From positions 4,424,001 through 4,488,000 of the forward strand of contig NC_092579.1 of assembly GCF_037975245.1 (NCBI RefSeq): DNA of 64,000 nt, read 5' to 3'. The stretch is from Apostichopus japonicus (taxonomy: Eukaryota > Echinodermata > Holothuroidea > Aspidochirotida > Stichopodidae). A program made the translations under genes and the position numbers. Positions 12,060-26,455 of this stretch are shown here, one piece after another; positions within the stretch are counted from its first letter, which is position 1, and each line of letters opens with the position of its first letter. Under the pieces are notes generated by a model that ran no database searches, had not been told where the DNA came from, and saw only the letters and a list, made by a program, of their open reading frames with translations.

Positions 12060-13465
12060 CTACAATACGAGATAGGAAAAAGAGAGAAGAAAGGTAATAT
12101 GGTGATATACAACAAAATATGGAAATAAAGCTCGTTAGGGATCAATGTCAAAGGTTAAAGTAACCTGAACCGGCCTGAAACGTCATATGTATTGTCACAT
12201 CAGATTAGCATGCTAACAATGGTTTTGAAAAGCTTCAAAAGTATAAAGGTTATAAATTTGATATTGGTCTCTAGCTGAGATAACAGTCTTGCTGTTTATC
12301 TAGTGTCCTTCATATGTTAACCTTCCTACTGTAATGTTAGTTTTGTATTAATCATTTAAAAACATATGAAAAATAAATTTGAAATTGAAAAAAAAAATTG
12401 AAATATTCTTTAACATGTCATAACAACGAAAAATGTCCAGGCGTTGGCAAGCAAAATATGAAAACCGGTGACCAGATTTCTTCTTATTCTAGCATATTTG
12501 AAGGCAATGCAGATGACATTTAGATCAGTCTTGTTTTTGTTTTTGTTTGGTTTGACAATTTTCAACCAACAAACAAACCAATTATATAAATTGATCAATA
12601 TTTGACAAAGGTTAGCGTTATTCACCCAAAGGCGGTTAATGAGTCATTAGGTAAACTAATTGGTTCGATTTCTCAACACTCTTTACTGCTTTTTAGACCA
12701 GTCAAATTTAAAAACACTTTGATTTTCTAATATTTGAGATGAAATATAAATAATTACCTATATTGTAGTGATAATGTTAATCTGTTACCGTCGTTCATAT
12801 GGAGACATCAACAAACATAGGGTGTAGAACCGGGTGTGGGGAGGGGGTGTAATGGGAGAGGACGGCTCTCTCTCACTTTGAAAGGGGGAGAGGCAGGAGT
12901 ATATTTCCTCTACTGAAATTTACTGCCCACCAAAAAAAAAAAAAGTTGCAATGTTAATTTGCTCAAAACAATGTATGCTGTACGATTCGCATGCAGGCTT
13001 ACGTTCTTTACTTCTTACAGATGTTCTTGTATGAGACGTATAATTTCGGAATTTACCGATGTAACTTGAGATAGAAGTAACAATAAAACAAAATATCCTA
13101 TTCTAAACGGTTGTAGCATTGAAAGGAGGGGTTTATCTTTACAAAAAAAAAAACGTAAGACATATTTTACTATCGTCTATAGTTCATGTGGTGGCATAAA
13201 TTGATATCTTATTCAAATATTTTCTACTCTCATTTGTTCTTAAGCACTTAAATAAAATTAGATAAATGAACAGATCGGACACCAATATATGCTTCATCAA
13301 ATAATGACGTCATTTATGCCATGGATAATATCTTATAATTACCATTTTTCATTTTTAGCTGAATTCATCATCTTAAAATGACGGATATCTTCCTTTTGGT
13401 AATTCTTGTTTTTAGTTAGCTTTATTATTTATACATGTAGCCGTGATCGCAGAAGCATTACGCGG

Positions 13466-13487
13466 ATTTTTTATTTAAATAAAAAAT
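13466..13487. repeat. Perfect 22-bp AT palindrome
   Basis: Self-complementary A/T stretch around TATTTAAATA flanked by A and T runs; in RNA from either strand it would form a hairpin only with a tight loop. Confidence 0.7.
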
Positions 13488-14257
13488 GATTCTATAATTG
13501 ATATTGAAAAGCGATTTTCTTTGTACTTGTGAATAATAATGCTCTTCAGAAAGAACTTACCGCTTGCAGTTTTTGTGTCTTTTTTCCCCGTCACTGCTAT
13601 ATTCTTTCTCTCAATTTCTCTATATATATCTTTCTCTTATTTTCTCACTTTTTTCTGTTTTTTTTTCTAACGCTTTTAGACATTTTTACCAAATTGTTTA
13701 ATTAGCCGATACGTGCATTTATCCATAAGGCTTTTTTCTGCTCGGCTTGTCATGTGTATGTTATATGGATTCGCGTGTAAATTAATCACTTTTTTTCACC
13801 ATCTTTCTCGAGTGTGCCATATACGCTACTTTACTTTGTTCTTATAGTACTCATCCAAAAGTTACCACAAGAAAAAGAAGGAGAAAGTGAAATAAAAGAT
13901 GCATTTTTATTAGTTATTACCCTGAATTTGCCAAGCAGACTTAAAAGAGGAAAGCAATTGTAAAATTTAATCTGAAAAGCCGGCGAGAAGAAGAGGTTTT
14001 TTTTAATTTTTAAAAGTATTATTGAAAACTGGAATATGAAGAAAGCTTACATAATTTAAAGATGAAACCTGTTTCATGGGGACGAGCTTTCTTGTCAGCA
14101 AAGTGAAAAGGACAAAAATTACAAACAGATAAATAATTATTTAGAGTTCATTTGACAAATAAAACTATGTCAGACGTGAACGGGTCAGCTAGTTACTTTT
14201 CCCCTTCAAATATGTACAGTGGCATACTATAACGAGTGTATACATAAATATATATTC

Positions 14258-14327
14258 GGAGTGTTAGCTCAGCGGTTAACGCCGGTGCCTCCCAATCATA
14301 AGGTCCCGAGTTCGAGTATCAAACAGT
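14258..14327 (+). mobile_element. tRNA-derived SINE head (tRNA-like pseudogene)
   Basis: Contains an A-box-like TTAGCTCAGCGGTTAACGC (14264-14282) and a B-box-like GAGTTCGAGTATC (14308-14320) at normal tRNA spacing. The central CCTCCCAATCATAAGG is typical of tRNA-derived heads. There is no complementary acceptor stem, so it is not scored as a working tRNA. The rest of the SINE body was not delimited. Confidence 0.55.
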
Positions 14328-14835
14328 TGTGTCAAAAGTAGTCCTATCACAGGAGGTGAGTTGATGACCAAATGACTTTTAATAAACAGTCATATCAGAA
14401 ATAAATATAGAACAGCAATGTTGTGCTCAAGTAAACTGTTATTAATTATGTAATTATAAACAATCCCCTTAATTATTTAACATACCAGCTGCGCAAATAT
14501 ACATTGGAAATGTTCTTACTTCCTTTAAGGATATTACCGAAGAAATTGCATTCGTTTGTTCATAGAAATGCATTATAGATGCAACAACTGACATTCGTTT
14601 CAAGAAATGTTTTATTACATGATAGAATAAGAAATCGCTTGCCAGAGTATAAGAAATAGCTATTCAAATGATGTTTCGTTTTGCTCTAACTATTTCAATG
14701 TTTTTATTATTGCTAGCCTGTTTTATTCAAATTACACAATGAGTTTGCTCCTCTCCTACCCTACTGCACCCCATCGCGGACCCGCCCTTCTCAGTGACCA
14801 CGCCCCCAATTAAAGTCATAATTACACCTACAACT

Positions 14836-14867
14836 CGATCTTCAGATTAAGGAAGTGCTGAAGATCG
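14836..14867. repeat. Hairpin with perfect 10-bp stem
   Basis: CGATCTTCAG and CTGAAGATCG flank a 12-nt loop. It sits beside a C-rich patch with CCACGCCCCC (14797-14806), a GC/EGR/KLF-type site, inside intron 2. Confidence 0.6.
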
Positions 14868-15138
14868 TCAACGTTAGACATTTCGGTAACAAACTACCGT
14901 ATAAAAGCCTGACTTGTTAAAACTTAAAAACTAACTACATCAACATATATTTTAAATAAAAATCAAGGAAAGACAATTGTCTGCAATAATGCTACTCTAC
15001 ATATTACGCTGCTTTGAAATATACATGTGTCAAAATCTTTCATGGTATATTTAGATTACATTTTTTTTCGGAGAAAAATAATAATAATATAATAATAGAA
15101 AAATGTCTGGAGTGACAAATAACTCTCTACGAATAAAT

Positions 15139-15168
15139 TATATATATATATATATATTAAATATATAA

Positions 15169-15257
<89 letters not shown>

Positions 15258-15264
15258 AATATAT
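15139..15264. repeat. (TA)n microsatellite with AAATA interruptions
   Basis: Alternating TA broken by AAATAAATA; open minus-strand Tyr-Ile frames here are artefacts. Confidence 0.95.
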
Positions 15265-16047
15265 CAAGAAAAGCCTGCCGAAGAAATACATAAAATTCAA
15301 TCGAAGGCAAATTTTAAGCTGACGCTCGCATCTGTTAAATCAGATATCAAAACTTGTTAGAATCACGCACCACCTAGGCAATTGTAATTATTTCTCTCAG
15401 TAATGGCAAAGAATCGTGTTGAGTGATCATATCATTACATATGCATAGGAAGACAACTACCATGGTTTTTGTATGCGATCACGTTAATGACAAAAGTAAA
15501 TTGGAAAAACGGAAAAAGAAAAGAAAACATATTAAAGAGTTAGTTGCTTTGTATTTTTATTTGATTTGATTTTATATTATGATATTGTCTTCTCTTTAAT
15601 GCGTTTTTTTCTTTTGGAGATTTTGAATTATAAATTTGAATATAGTTGTGGTAATATAACGTTTACTATGTTATTAAAACAATCTTAAAGCATCTTCTAG
15701 AAGCAGGCTTGGGGTCATATTGCACACGGATAAAGTTATAGGTATAAAAAAAACACATGAAATTAAGTTACTTATCTTTTCGTTCGTTGCGATTGAGAAA
15801 ATATGTAAAAAATTATTTTTACTGGAATGATAAAAAATAGGTATAATTGCACATCGATAAAAACATGGGTCTAATGTACAAAGACAAGAAATAAACTTTG
15901 ACAAAATTCGAATAATCACCATCTAATTGCTAATTGTGGTTATAATCTGATAATCCGTGATAATCCTTTGAGCAAACAATGTATTGTGGTACTTATATCA
16001 TGAACAGGATCTGTTGTATGCACTTATCGTATACAAAGCTTTAATGG

Positions 16048-16152
16048 TTGTATACATACATACACATACACACACACCCACATATATTTATATATACATA
16101 TATGTTTACATATACATACATATATATTGCTATGTATATATATATATATATA
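16048..16152. repeat. (CATA)n/(CA)n/(TA)n compound microsatellite
   Basis: CATACATACACATACACACACAC passes into TATA with CATA interruptions and abuts the SINE fragment. Confidence 0.9.
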
Positions 16153-16378
<226 letters not shown>

Positions 16379-16446
16379 ACCATGACAGTTTTTTTACATG
16401 TATGTGTATGTCTTTATGCTCAGAGAGAAGAAAGTGACAAACTTCC

Positions 16447-16476
16447 CTTCTTCTTTTTCTTCTTCTTCTTCTTCAC
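16447..16476. repeat. (TTC)n microsatellite
   Basis: CTTCTTCTTTTTCTTCTTC tract; similar CTT tracts lie at 16963-16986 and 18045-18063. Confidence 0.9.
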
Positions 16477-19400
16477 TGTTTCATCCTCCCTAGGATGTGA
16501 CTTGTATCGCTAAATTTGTATCTTCGATCACATCTCACGCTTCCTCTATGCGAGTCATCATTTACCAATTACGACCGTCCTATTCATTTAGTAACAACCA
16601 GAATATGTGCTAATACCAACTCGAAACAGCCTCTTTTATTAAATTTACCAGATTTAGTCACTCAATTAAGAAAATTTCTCCCTTAATATACGAGGTGCGT
16701 TAGAGTTGATAAGGCATGCTTTGGTCTTGTTCACCCGTTTCGTGACATTTCTCTGAAGACGTGAAGATAAAAACCATCAGGCCTCTTTTAAGATGCCTTT
16801 GAAACTAATTTCTTGTGGGAGATTAAATGTACGTTCTTGTTATATGGAGAATTGCCTAGGCAAACAATACGTGTCTGGTAAGGTAGTTTGTGGGGGATCC
16901 GTTAAATATAAGTGATTATTTCGAAAGTCGGGCAAGATTCTTTCTTTTTTTTTCCTTCTTATTCTTCTTCTTCTTCTACTTCTTCTCCCTACTTTCTGAC
17001 TTTTAGATTGTCTTTTTGTATACGTTTTAAGGGTCTCTTATTTATTAAGATCGACTTTTTGGTCATCAAATCTTCAGTGACGGATTAGACATGTAACGAA
17101 AGTTAAAAGCTTTGAGAGAGCAATCAAGAAAATTAATATCGAGAAAAGTGACACTTACAACATAGGCAAAGATACAAGAATGGGTGACAGGTCGTTTGTT
17201 TCATTCACTTTTAAGATGTATGAAACAGCGTACATGAAAATAAGTCCTGCTACTACCACCCCCCCCCCCCCCCAACAACCACCCTACCACCGCCCGGTCG
17301 GAATGGAAGTGTGGCAGCATTTTACTAATAGTGTAATCGGGCACATAAAATACTACAAACTAGAAATTACGTTAATAATAGATATTGGAAACTAAAATAT
17401 ATAGGATAAATTATACCATTGTGACAAGAAATAAGTTATTATTTGCCTGGTTGAATCAAAGTAATCTATGAAAAATTGTTACTCATTGTCTTTTTCTCTT
17501 TGGAACGAAAATCAATTAAGAAAAAAAAAACGCTATCACGCAGCAGAAATATTCTAAAATGTTCTAAAATAACTAAAAACAGAAAACAGTATATATAAAT
17601 ACAAATACTTCAGAGTGAATTCAGTACAAAAAAAAGAGCATTTTGAGCCGACGCTATACGCTACTTCTGCAACATTATAAAAAGGAGTGTATCTTAATCA
17701 TTTATTCAGTATATTTGCAATTAATATTATTAACGTAACCATTCTTGAAGCGTATTTTTAAACGATTTATTCTCATTTACATATCTATCTGTCTCTATAT
17801 ATATCTATTCCTTTTGTATTGAACAATTGAATAATTCGACCACATCTTCTTCGGAGGCCTTTTTTGTTGTTTATTACTTGTAGTTTAGGAAACCACCCAC
17901 TCTATGTCGTACCAAACAAGAACAAAACAAAGAACTGGTATAAGTGCTTAAAATTTCCACAAAATCTCGATCTTCATCAATGCTCATCATCTTGGGGTGT
18001 TTGATCTTGTTCTCCCCCTGTCTCTTATATATATTGTCTTGACTTCTTCTTCTTCTTCTTCTTAATTCTCTCTTTGATTTTGTCTTTTTTTTACTATTTT
18101 GATTTAATTTTGCAAAGTAAATGTTCTTTTCCAACCAACCACGGTGAATGAACAAATCTCTGGTCGCTGATTTTGCCCTCTAGCAAGAAATAATTTTAAA
18201 ACAAAGTCTGTTTGTCGGTATATATATAGATTTATACATATATACACCAAGAATCAAGCAAGTATAAGAGAGAACGAGTAGGGAAAAAAAGGAAGAATGA
18301 GAGACAGAAAGCCAAAAAAAAAAAAAAAATCCACTCCGAAACCAAAAAGAGAGAAAGGGGTAAAAAAAAAACGAGAATTTATATGTACTCCAAATATAGA
18401 CAAAAGAGGAGAATTATCAACAAAAAAAAAATTAAGAAGAAGAATAAGAAAAAAAACGAAGATAAGTTTCGTGCGTGGTGAGTTTAGTGTTTGACTTACA
18501 AGTTAAGCGGCAAAGTGAATATATGACCAAAGGGCAAACCTTCGCTCAGATGCATTTTAATTGACATTAAGGTACGATAGGACAGGTTGTTAAAAATCCT
18601 TAAAACCAAAAAAAAAAAAAAAAAAAAAAAATTAAAAGGTTTCTCCCTTTGTCAAAAAAACTGGATTTAGGGGGTAACAAAATACAATTAGATTGATGTT
18701 AATTCGAGCAAGTATATGTAGCTTTTGAAGTTAAGGGTGGCTGTATACTTATAAACTATGTTAAGACTAGATATCCTCATTTCACGGTTGGCTGCTTGTA
18801 CAAAAAATGTATAACAAAAAAGACTAAACATATATAGCCTAACCATAACAGGTGGACGGATGATGATTATTTACAAGGTAAAATCTTAAAGTCAGAAAGA
18901 AAGAAGTAGAAGAACAAAAAAAAAACAATGTAAAAATCTAACTGCATAGAAGGATTACGAAAACAATGTAATTAGTTTGCTATTGTGTTTACCACTACAT
19001 TCTCTATTGTTTGGTTCAGTAATTGATTGTTTTTTTAAATTAATGTCTGGTTACATGTTACCAGGAAGGTTTTACGCGGTCAGGAAAACATAATACTTTG
19101 GTGACAACTTCATGTTCTCTGCGGTTTCAGAAGTTAATTTTTTGCCGATGGCTAAGAATAAATATAGATGTAAATATGTCTTCCGCTATATTTACTCATT
19201 GCTAAAGATAATAATAACAACAATATATATCGACTTAATTGTACTTCGTTTATGTTTTTGAAAAAGAAAAGATTTACTAAGACAACATCTTATCAAGACA
19301 AGAAATTTGAATTTATAAAAAGAGGGGGAAAAGTGTAACATTTTGTATTCCACAATTAGCATTTTCATAAGTGGTTGGGTTTATCAATGCGGTAAAATTT

Positions 19401-20459
19401 ACGAATGGCCGAAAGCTTAATAAAATAAAGAGAGCTATATCTACTATACTAAAGAAATATAAATTGCATTAACAAATGTAAATTGGGTGTGATTTGAATA
19501 AATGCATGGGTTTAAACCTCTTAGCTACATCAAGAGAGAAATTTCTTTCCAGATGGAATTAAAAAAAAAAAAAAAAACCACCCCATAGATATAATCTGCT
19601 TGAAATGACCTGAAGTCAGGCATCTTAATTGAAGTGAAATATATTATATCCAAGGCTTGAATCCTCGAGCCAAAACGTTATTTTAAACTTATAATGCTCT
19701 ATTCATTGGCTTTACAAGAATAGAAAAAAAAAAAGATTTGCCAAAGAAAATCTGAGAAAATTCTTAAAAGGTTCATTAAAAGAGAAATTAGCTTGTAGGG
19801 GTTGGCGTTATTGTGACTTTTGATAAGATTTTGTCGAGAAAATGAAAGTAATATGGAATAATTCGCATCTTATGCCCCTGAGGATTTATAAAACACCTTG
19901 GAAAGTGCACTAACACGGTTTGATCTGGGGCAGCTAGAATAAATGAACTTTATTTTACAGCAAGATTCAAAAAGTTCCAACTTTATTTTATGATTTTTTT
20001 ATGAGGTTTTTTTTTTACGGTGATAAAGATTTATGAAAGATGGACTTGATCAAGACGTCACTTTCTAAAAGATGGTTTTGAAGAAGTTTTGAGTACAGAA
20101 CATTCCCCCACCCCCCCCCACCCCATCCTCGTTTTTTCTTCGTCTTCTTGTGTCTAACAGACAATTAGAACTGACAATGAGAACGGAATAAAAGCCTAAA
20201 TCTGTGAGGTTTAAAACGTTCGTTCCGTGATTTCTCTCCTCTCTCCTCTCTTCTCTCTCCTCTCTTCTCTCTTCTCACTCCTTCCTCTCTCCTTTTTCTC
20301 TCCACTTTTCTTTCTCGTAACAACAATTCTAACAGCCTTATAACGTGGAGTTCTCTATTACGTCGATACGAAATCAAAAGAGGACTGTTGACTTTTTTTT
20401 TCTCTCGCCAACTAACAAGTGACTTTCTCGTTCCCTGTAAATTTGTTTGCCAACTAGTC

Positions 20460-20760
20460 CTGTCTGTCAAAGCATTAAGTCAATTAACTGGCCACCGGGG
20501 AGGCTAAATTAATTTGCTTGCGATGTACCCTGTCAACTAAACAGTGGGGCTTGTATACTATCGGTTAAAGTCCTCTGATAATAATTGGACAAACATTGGG
20601 CACCAAACACCGACGTCTTAGATCAGGAAACCACTAATGGAGAATGATACAAAGGGAACTCTTAAACCTCCATAAAATGACATTAGTGCATTCGATATTC
20701 AATCAAAGCAAAGGTTAGGCCCCCTTAGCGTCAAGCTGGTTAGGGCTTTATGAACCAAAA
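20460..20760. promoter_or_regulatory. Single-copy patch in intron 2, candidate enhancer
   Basis: About 300 bp without simple repeats, with mixed composition and several homeodomain cores: CATTAAG, CAATTAACTGG, CTAAATTAATTTGC. It follows a CT-rich repeat (20235-20305). Conservation cannot be tested here. Confidence 0.25.
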
Positions 20761-22672
20761 CTATGTCAATGTTTGATTTTCATTGGCTCGTTCGTTCCGT
20801 TTTTTTTTTCTTCCCTACTACTATTTACACCACATTTTACTTTTTTAAAGTAGAGTGTTAAGATGTATTGATGACACTGACATATATAAATGGTAAAATT
20901 ACCAGTTAAATGCATTGGTGATGCCTGAATTGTGCCGACGCCTGGAAGAGGGGGGGGGGGGTAGATGGTGGGTGAAGGGGGTCTTAAATGATGCACGAAA
21001 TTGAAATGAAACGGTGTGGTAATAACAGTGTAATAACTATACCAATGAGATAAGTGAAACCCGCTAAAATTGAATCCCTGAAGATGGGGGACTAATTTTG
21101 CCTGCGAACAGTTATTCTGTTGCTAGTCAAGACATGTTTATTATGCAGATTGTGGTAGGTGATGTGGAGGTTGTGGTAGGGTTCGGTGCTAGTGGGGTAG
21201 GGTGGCTGAGGTGGGTAGATGTTATTCTCACCCCGTACTACTATACCAATGGCCAGTGAATTATTATATCTGTGATCTGTTTTGGGATGGTGTGAGATTG
21301 TTGCCGGTGACCGGTAGGATGAACATCATTACGAAGCACGGATGGTTGGGGTGGGGTTGAGAGCGGTGTGGGTGGGGCAGGGTGGCACTAGTGGGACAGG
21401 ACTAAATCTCGGTCGACTATACCAAGGTATTCTCTTTTGAATGAAAAGCACATTCAAGAGAACAATCAAGAGAACAATAAAGAGAATATGGCTGTTCTTC
21501 TTAATAGTTCATTTTAGCTGCCCATATGTCTTGTTTAACGGTAATCATATCTTGCTATAAAAAAGTATTAAATAAACGTTACTAAAAGTTTGACCTCTAC
21601 ATTTTACTGCCAGCTCCAAGGTATTTTCCCTAAATGAGACATTCAATGGTCTTATACTGCACACTCCAATCCCCTCAATATATGTATACATAAATTTGGT
21701 AAACATCCAAGACCTTATACTTCTGAAATCTTTGAGCAATCCAGCAATGAAATATTCTCTCAGTATACAGTAGCTTCTTTCTAATGTTACTCATTCATAT
21801 TCATTATTCATTAGTCATATTCATTATTCATTATTCATATTCATTATTCATTAGTCATATGCATTATTCCTTAGTATATTCCCTTCAGTTATGATAACAC
21901 CTTGAAAAGAAAAATACCGCTCACTGTAATTTTGCCAATATTTGTTTTTATCATGCTTTTATAACATTTCATTTAACTTGCAGCATGCATATTGAAGGGC
22001 ATTCTGGAATCTACAAATTACCATCAAAATATATTTTTTTTGTACGTAGAGTATTAATTAGTCTAAACTGATAACTTCCATCTCCATTACACAAAAAATG
22101 GTAAAAAATAGGAGAAAAAAAAAGGGCCAATATCTTGCTAAGGCGTATCGGTTTATATGCTACAACCTACTCGCCGGTATCCAGAGACCTCCCATGTGGT
22201 TTTCAATTTTAATTAAAGGGATTCCCATTACCAGGTAACTGTGACTTCTATAGCCAAACTAGCAATAATAGGTTGACTTGTAACCCCCTGAAAAGCCACC
22301 GACTTTTGTGAACCGTTTGTATTGTGTATACTTACAGCAAACACAACAGCTGACGGGGTTACTCTAAAAACTCTTATTGTTTGTATGTCAGAATGGAGAA
22401 AGTAAATCACTTGTGGAGGACTACTCATTGTTAGTTAATAGACGCTATTAGACCCTCTAGATTCCCGTCGTTTACCTTACATTAAGTCCTCAAGGAGAAT
22501 GCGAACTTGTTGAAAATGCTGCCATTGTGTCGCAAGTGTCGAGCGTATTGACGTAACTGGAGTAGACTATGTGTGTCTCTAATTTCTACAGTGATACGTT
22601 ACTTAAAAACGCATACTAAGCGGTGTCCTTAGAAGGGGTGGATGTTCACACATTATCTATATATTCTATCCA

Positions 22673-22696
22673 TACACACACACACACACACACACA
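22673..22696. repeat. (CA)n microsatellite
   Basis: About 11 CA units. Confidence 0.95.
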
Positions 22697-22996
22697 AAAC
22701 TAGCCATGTTGTTTATTACTTTAAAAGTTAATTAAATAACAAGAGATCACAATAGCTCTTTTGTGATTTACAACTCTTTTCATCTTATGACGCAAAAGAC
22801 CAGCAATAAACAAAGAGCAAAAGAGACAACCAAAAAAAAAAAACAGAACTAAAGAGGAGGTGAATAAAAATTGATTTTAAAGTTAAGTGTTTTGACGGGA
22901 TAGAAGGTCGAATTGAAATATCCTTTGATTTTGTTTGTCTGTGGTTACAAAACAGGTAGTCTACTCTTAGCCCCTCAAACACCGCGGGAGAGAGCT

Positions 22997-22997
22997 T

Positions 22998-23029
<32 letters not shown>

Positions 23030-23033
23030 AGAA
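22997..23033. repeat. (GA)n followed by ATGGAGAGAGAAA
   Basis: One of four dispersed (GA)n tracts followed by a TGGAGAGAG block in this window (others 47622, 51764, 55439). Confidence 0.85.
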
Positions 23034-23806
23034 AAGCTGTCACTTGGTGTTTTGCTAAAAGGTAAAAATAAAGGGGGGGGGAGAAAATGACATAAATACA
23101 CCAGGATTCTATGAGGCACATTTTATAAAAGGAAAACTTCTTAATTCGGCAAAATATAAGTTTTTTTTTTGTTCTTTCCATTACCGGTAATATTCCGACG
23201 ATGGAGACTATAAAGTGAAAACGTGATTAGTAGTTATAGTTCATAACATTGTCATTTGACGACTACAGACAATGAGATATCAGGGATAATTTACTGAACA
23301 AATGATAATAACAGCAACAATTATTATACTAATCATGATTAATAAAAGCGAAATCTCTGGAGTGTCATAAATTTTTAATATATTTGAAAGAATACAGGTA
23401 ATTTTGTTTGGTAATAGTTTTGGTATTCCTGTTATATCATTTATCGGCGTTTGTATTCAAGTCAAAGCTCGAGTAAACTAATCAATTCACAAGCAAAATG
23501 CAAAGACTCGAAAAATGTGAAGTTTCTTAATTATTATGCAAATATTATTGGGCATTAAGTCACTTCTATAGTAATTTTATTTCGCGCCTCGATTCAATTT
23601 CGAATGGGGGAGGGGAGGGGGGGGGGGTTCGTTTTCTGGTTACGTTAAGTTAAAACGGAAAACAATTAATATGTATATCAACATAGTAGTAAACAAAATT
23701 ATGGTAATGATAACCTTATCTTTGTATCAAGCTTTCACTCAAGATTTTTTTTTTTCAATATCTGTCAAGATGCCAAGTCTATATGCCCTTGCTTGGACTA
23801 CCAAGT

Positions 23807-23834
23807 TGTCTGTCTGTCTGTCTGTCTGTCTGTG
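23807..23834. repeat. (TGTC)n tetranucleotide repeat
   Basis: Seven tandem TGTC units. Confidence 0.95.
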
Positions 23835-24061
23835 AGTATATTTGACGGCCCCGTAAATTTTTCAAACGGGATTAAATACAAAAGCAATTTGCTTTCATCG
23901 ACGAGAATTTTTTTCTTTTCATTTTGAGTAAAGATCAACCTTACTCAATAGCTATTATATGAAACTTTTATTGCTTTACATACGTTAAATTATTTAATTT
24001 TCTTAATGTACTCCAGATCAGCTGTGAGTCCCCGGTTCTCAAGTGCTGTCTTTTGTGAGCA

Positions 24062-24075
24062 CAGTCACGTGACTG
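24062..24075. promoter_or_regulatory. Palindromic E-box CAGTCACGTGACTG
   Basis: Perfect 14-bp palindrome around CACGTG in intron 2, about 2.4 kb from the homeobox exon 2 donor. Confidence 0.4.
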
Positions 24076-24119
24076 AAACACTTAATGTGATATCAATTTC
24101 AAGTTTCAGTGCCTATATC

Positions 24120-24129
24120 TGTATCTATA

Positions 24130-24200
<71 letters not shown>

Positions 24201-24249
24201 TTTCATATATATATATATTTTCATATATATATATATATATATATATATG
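24120..24249. repeat. (TA)n microsatellite with TTTCA interruptions
   Basis: Alternating TA interrupted by ATGTA and TTTCATA. Confidence 0.95.
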
Positions 24250-26067
24250 AACATTTAAGTATATGTCAAGATAAGACTGTAAAGGTGACTGTGTGTACAG
24301 TAGCTGTTTGAAAACCATATAATCTACCAGGTTATCACAACTTAAAAGATCAATTTTCTTTGTGGTATTTGTGAAGTTTCTCTTTCAACCCCGAAAATGA
24401 TAACCAACTGATAATTACCGTATTGTTTTAATTCCTTAACGGTTCGGGCACGTTTCGTGTATCCAAAATATGCCAGGCTACAGACTCTTAGCCACATTCC
24501 ATATAGGATGTAGAATGGGGGGGGGGGGCGGGTGAGGTGGAGGAGTAGTGGCACTAGAAGTCCTCCATGTGGAGGGGTCTAAGGGGAAAGGAACACCACC
24601 TTTTGAGAAAGCTTTGCTTCTTAATTGATTATCGATTTTGGTTTTTATCTATAGCACGTTATAAAAGTATGGTATAGACTTAAATGGGTAAAAGTCTTTA
24701 AAAGTATTTTTTTTTAACAAGAACAACACACTTGTTCAAAATTAGTGAACTATTGAATTAATGTTTGGTTCTTTCACGAAAAAAGTTTAGCCAACAATAT
24801 TACAGCGTACCATGTTTCAAAATAATTCTCAATTAAAAGATAATTTCATATTACATGATCACAATAAAAAAAAAGAAGATCATTATCATTACACTTTTAA
24901 GGAAAAGAAGATAAAACCAGAGTGCTCAGCTATGTTTTTGTTATTTTGAAGAAGAAATCTAATTGCAACATTTGAAATATTCACTAGTCATGATATTGTG
25001 CTCATGGACACATTTAATGTTTGATAAATCTATTCGCAATAAAAAGTATCAGAGACCAAAAATAAACTTCATGTCCTGAAAATTATCGTCACGAAATATC
25101 CGAACTATATTTTTGTGGAAAGGTTGCTCAGTGCATAAAATGTCAATTGCTTTAAGTTATATCATGCTTTCTATAATAGTTAACCTTGCATATTCAATAA
25201 TGTCATTGTCGCTATATAGGCTTTACTTATAATTGTTATTAGAATATGAAGATAATGAAAGAGAATCGTCAAATCGATGTGACCTAGAAGCAATTTATAG
25301 GTTATTGATGAGTTTCGAAGAAAGAAGAAAGCACAAATACTTTTCAATGAAAGTGGCGTCGGTTTTGATTTCATGAAGCACCGAAGCTAATATTTTATTC
25401 AAAAAAAAATCTTTTCTCTCTATTTTATTCTGCATTAGTTGATCGATCGTTACTAGAAATGGGTCTACAAAGATAATTTATTAAATGTTGCCAAATTTTG
25501 CTGCGTTTTCTGCTGGTTATGGATTTATTGACATATAAAAAGAATTGAAGAGTAATTTTCCTTTAATGTTTTTCTTTTCTGTTGATCGTTTTTTTGGTAA
25601 CCATTAAAAATAATTGTCGGAACTGGTTTGCTATTGTTATAGCGCGCTATTTTCAATCAATTTAACCAAAAGGAAAAACCAGAAGAAAACACTTTTAAAA
25701 CAAAGTCATTGTTTTGACTTGAAAACGCGGCGGTGGTGAAACAAACCGGCCTAGAAAAAATATAGCGGGAGGTCATTTTAATCTTACTCAGATGCAATGT
25801 ATTAAAACATACTTTTAAAGTTATTTTTTTTTTGTAAGTTATCATATATCTGAATATTATAGTTGTCTTCGAGTGTTCCATTATACTATCGATTTAACTT
25901 TGTTAATAAATTTGCAGCCCTGCTTCAAATAGATTTTGTACTGAGGAGGCTATATTAAGAGGAGAAAGGCTCCCTCTATTTAATTAATACATCTATATTG
26001 TATGGATGTTTGACAAAACGTAGGAGACGAGCAAAATATACGGACAAGGTGAAATATTATTGATTGA

Positions 26068-26408
26068 TCGATTCATTCCTACATTCATTCATTTATCCAT
26101 CCATTCCTCCATGCGTTCATTTAGTTATTCATTCAAACATTCATTTAGTTATTCATTCATGCATTCATTCATCCATTTATGCCTTCTGTCATTTCATCCA
26201 TACATTCTTACACTCATTCATTCATTCGTTGCCTTATGCAAAATGATTTTCATAATTTCTTGGGCACATTCATTCATTCATTGAGCCATCCGTTGACTCA
26301 TTTTTTCATTCATCCATTCATATATTCATGTCTTCATTCATTCATACATACATACATACATACATTCATTCATTCATACATTCATTCATTCACTCATTCA
26401 TCCATTCA
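26068..26408. repeat. (ATTC)n tetranucleotide array beside UNCX exon 2
   Basis: About 340 bp of degenerate ATTC/CATT units with a CATA sub-block (26343-26363). It ends 47 bp inside intron 2 from the exon 2 donor. In the UNCX transcript it reads as GAAU/UGAA repeats just downstream of the 5' splice site. Confidence 0.92.
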
Positions 26409-26455
26409 GTTAACATCACTCACAAGTTAACGCTTTAACTTATGCGTATTCTCAC

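Noticed and set aside
14258-14327. Functional tRNA gene
   Set aside because: A- and B-box-like words are present but no 7-bp acceptor stem pairing can be formed at the ends; treated as a SINE head.
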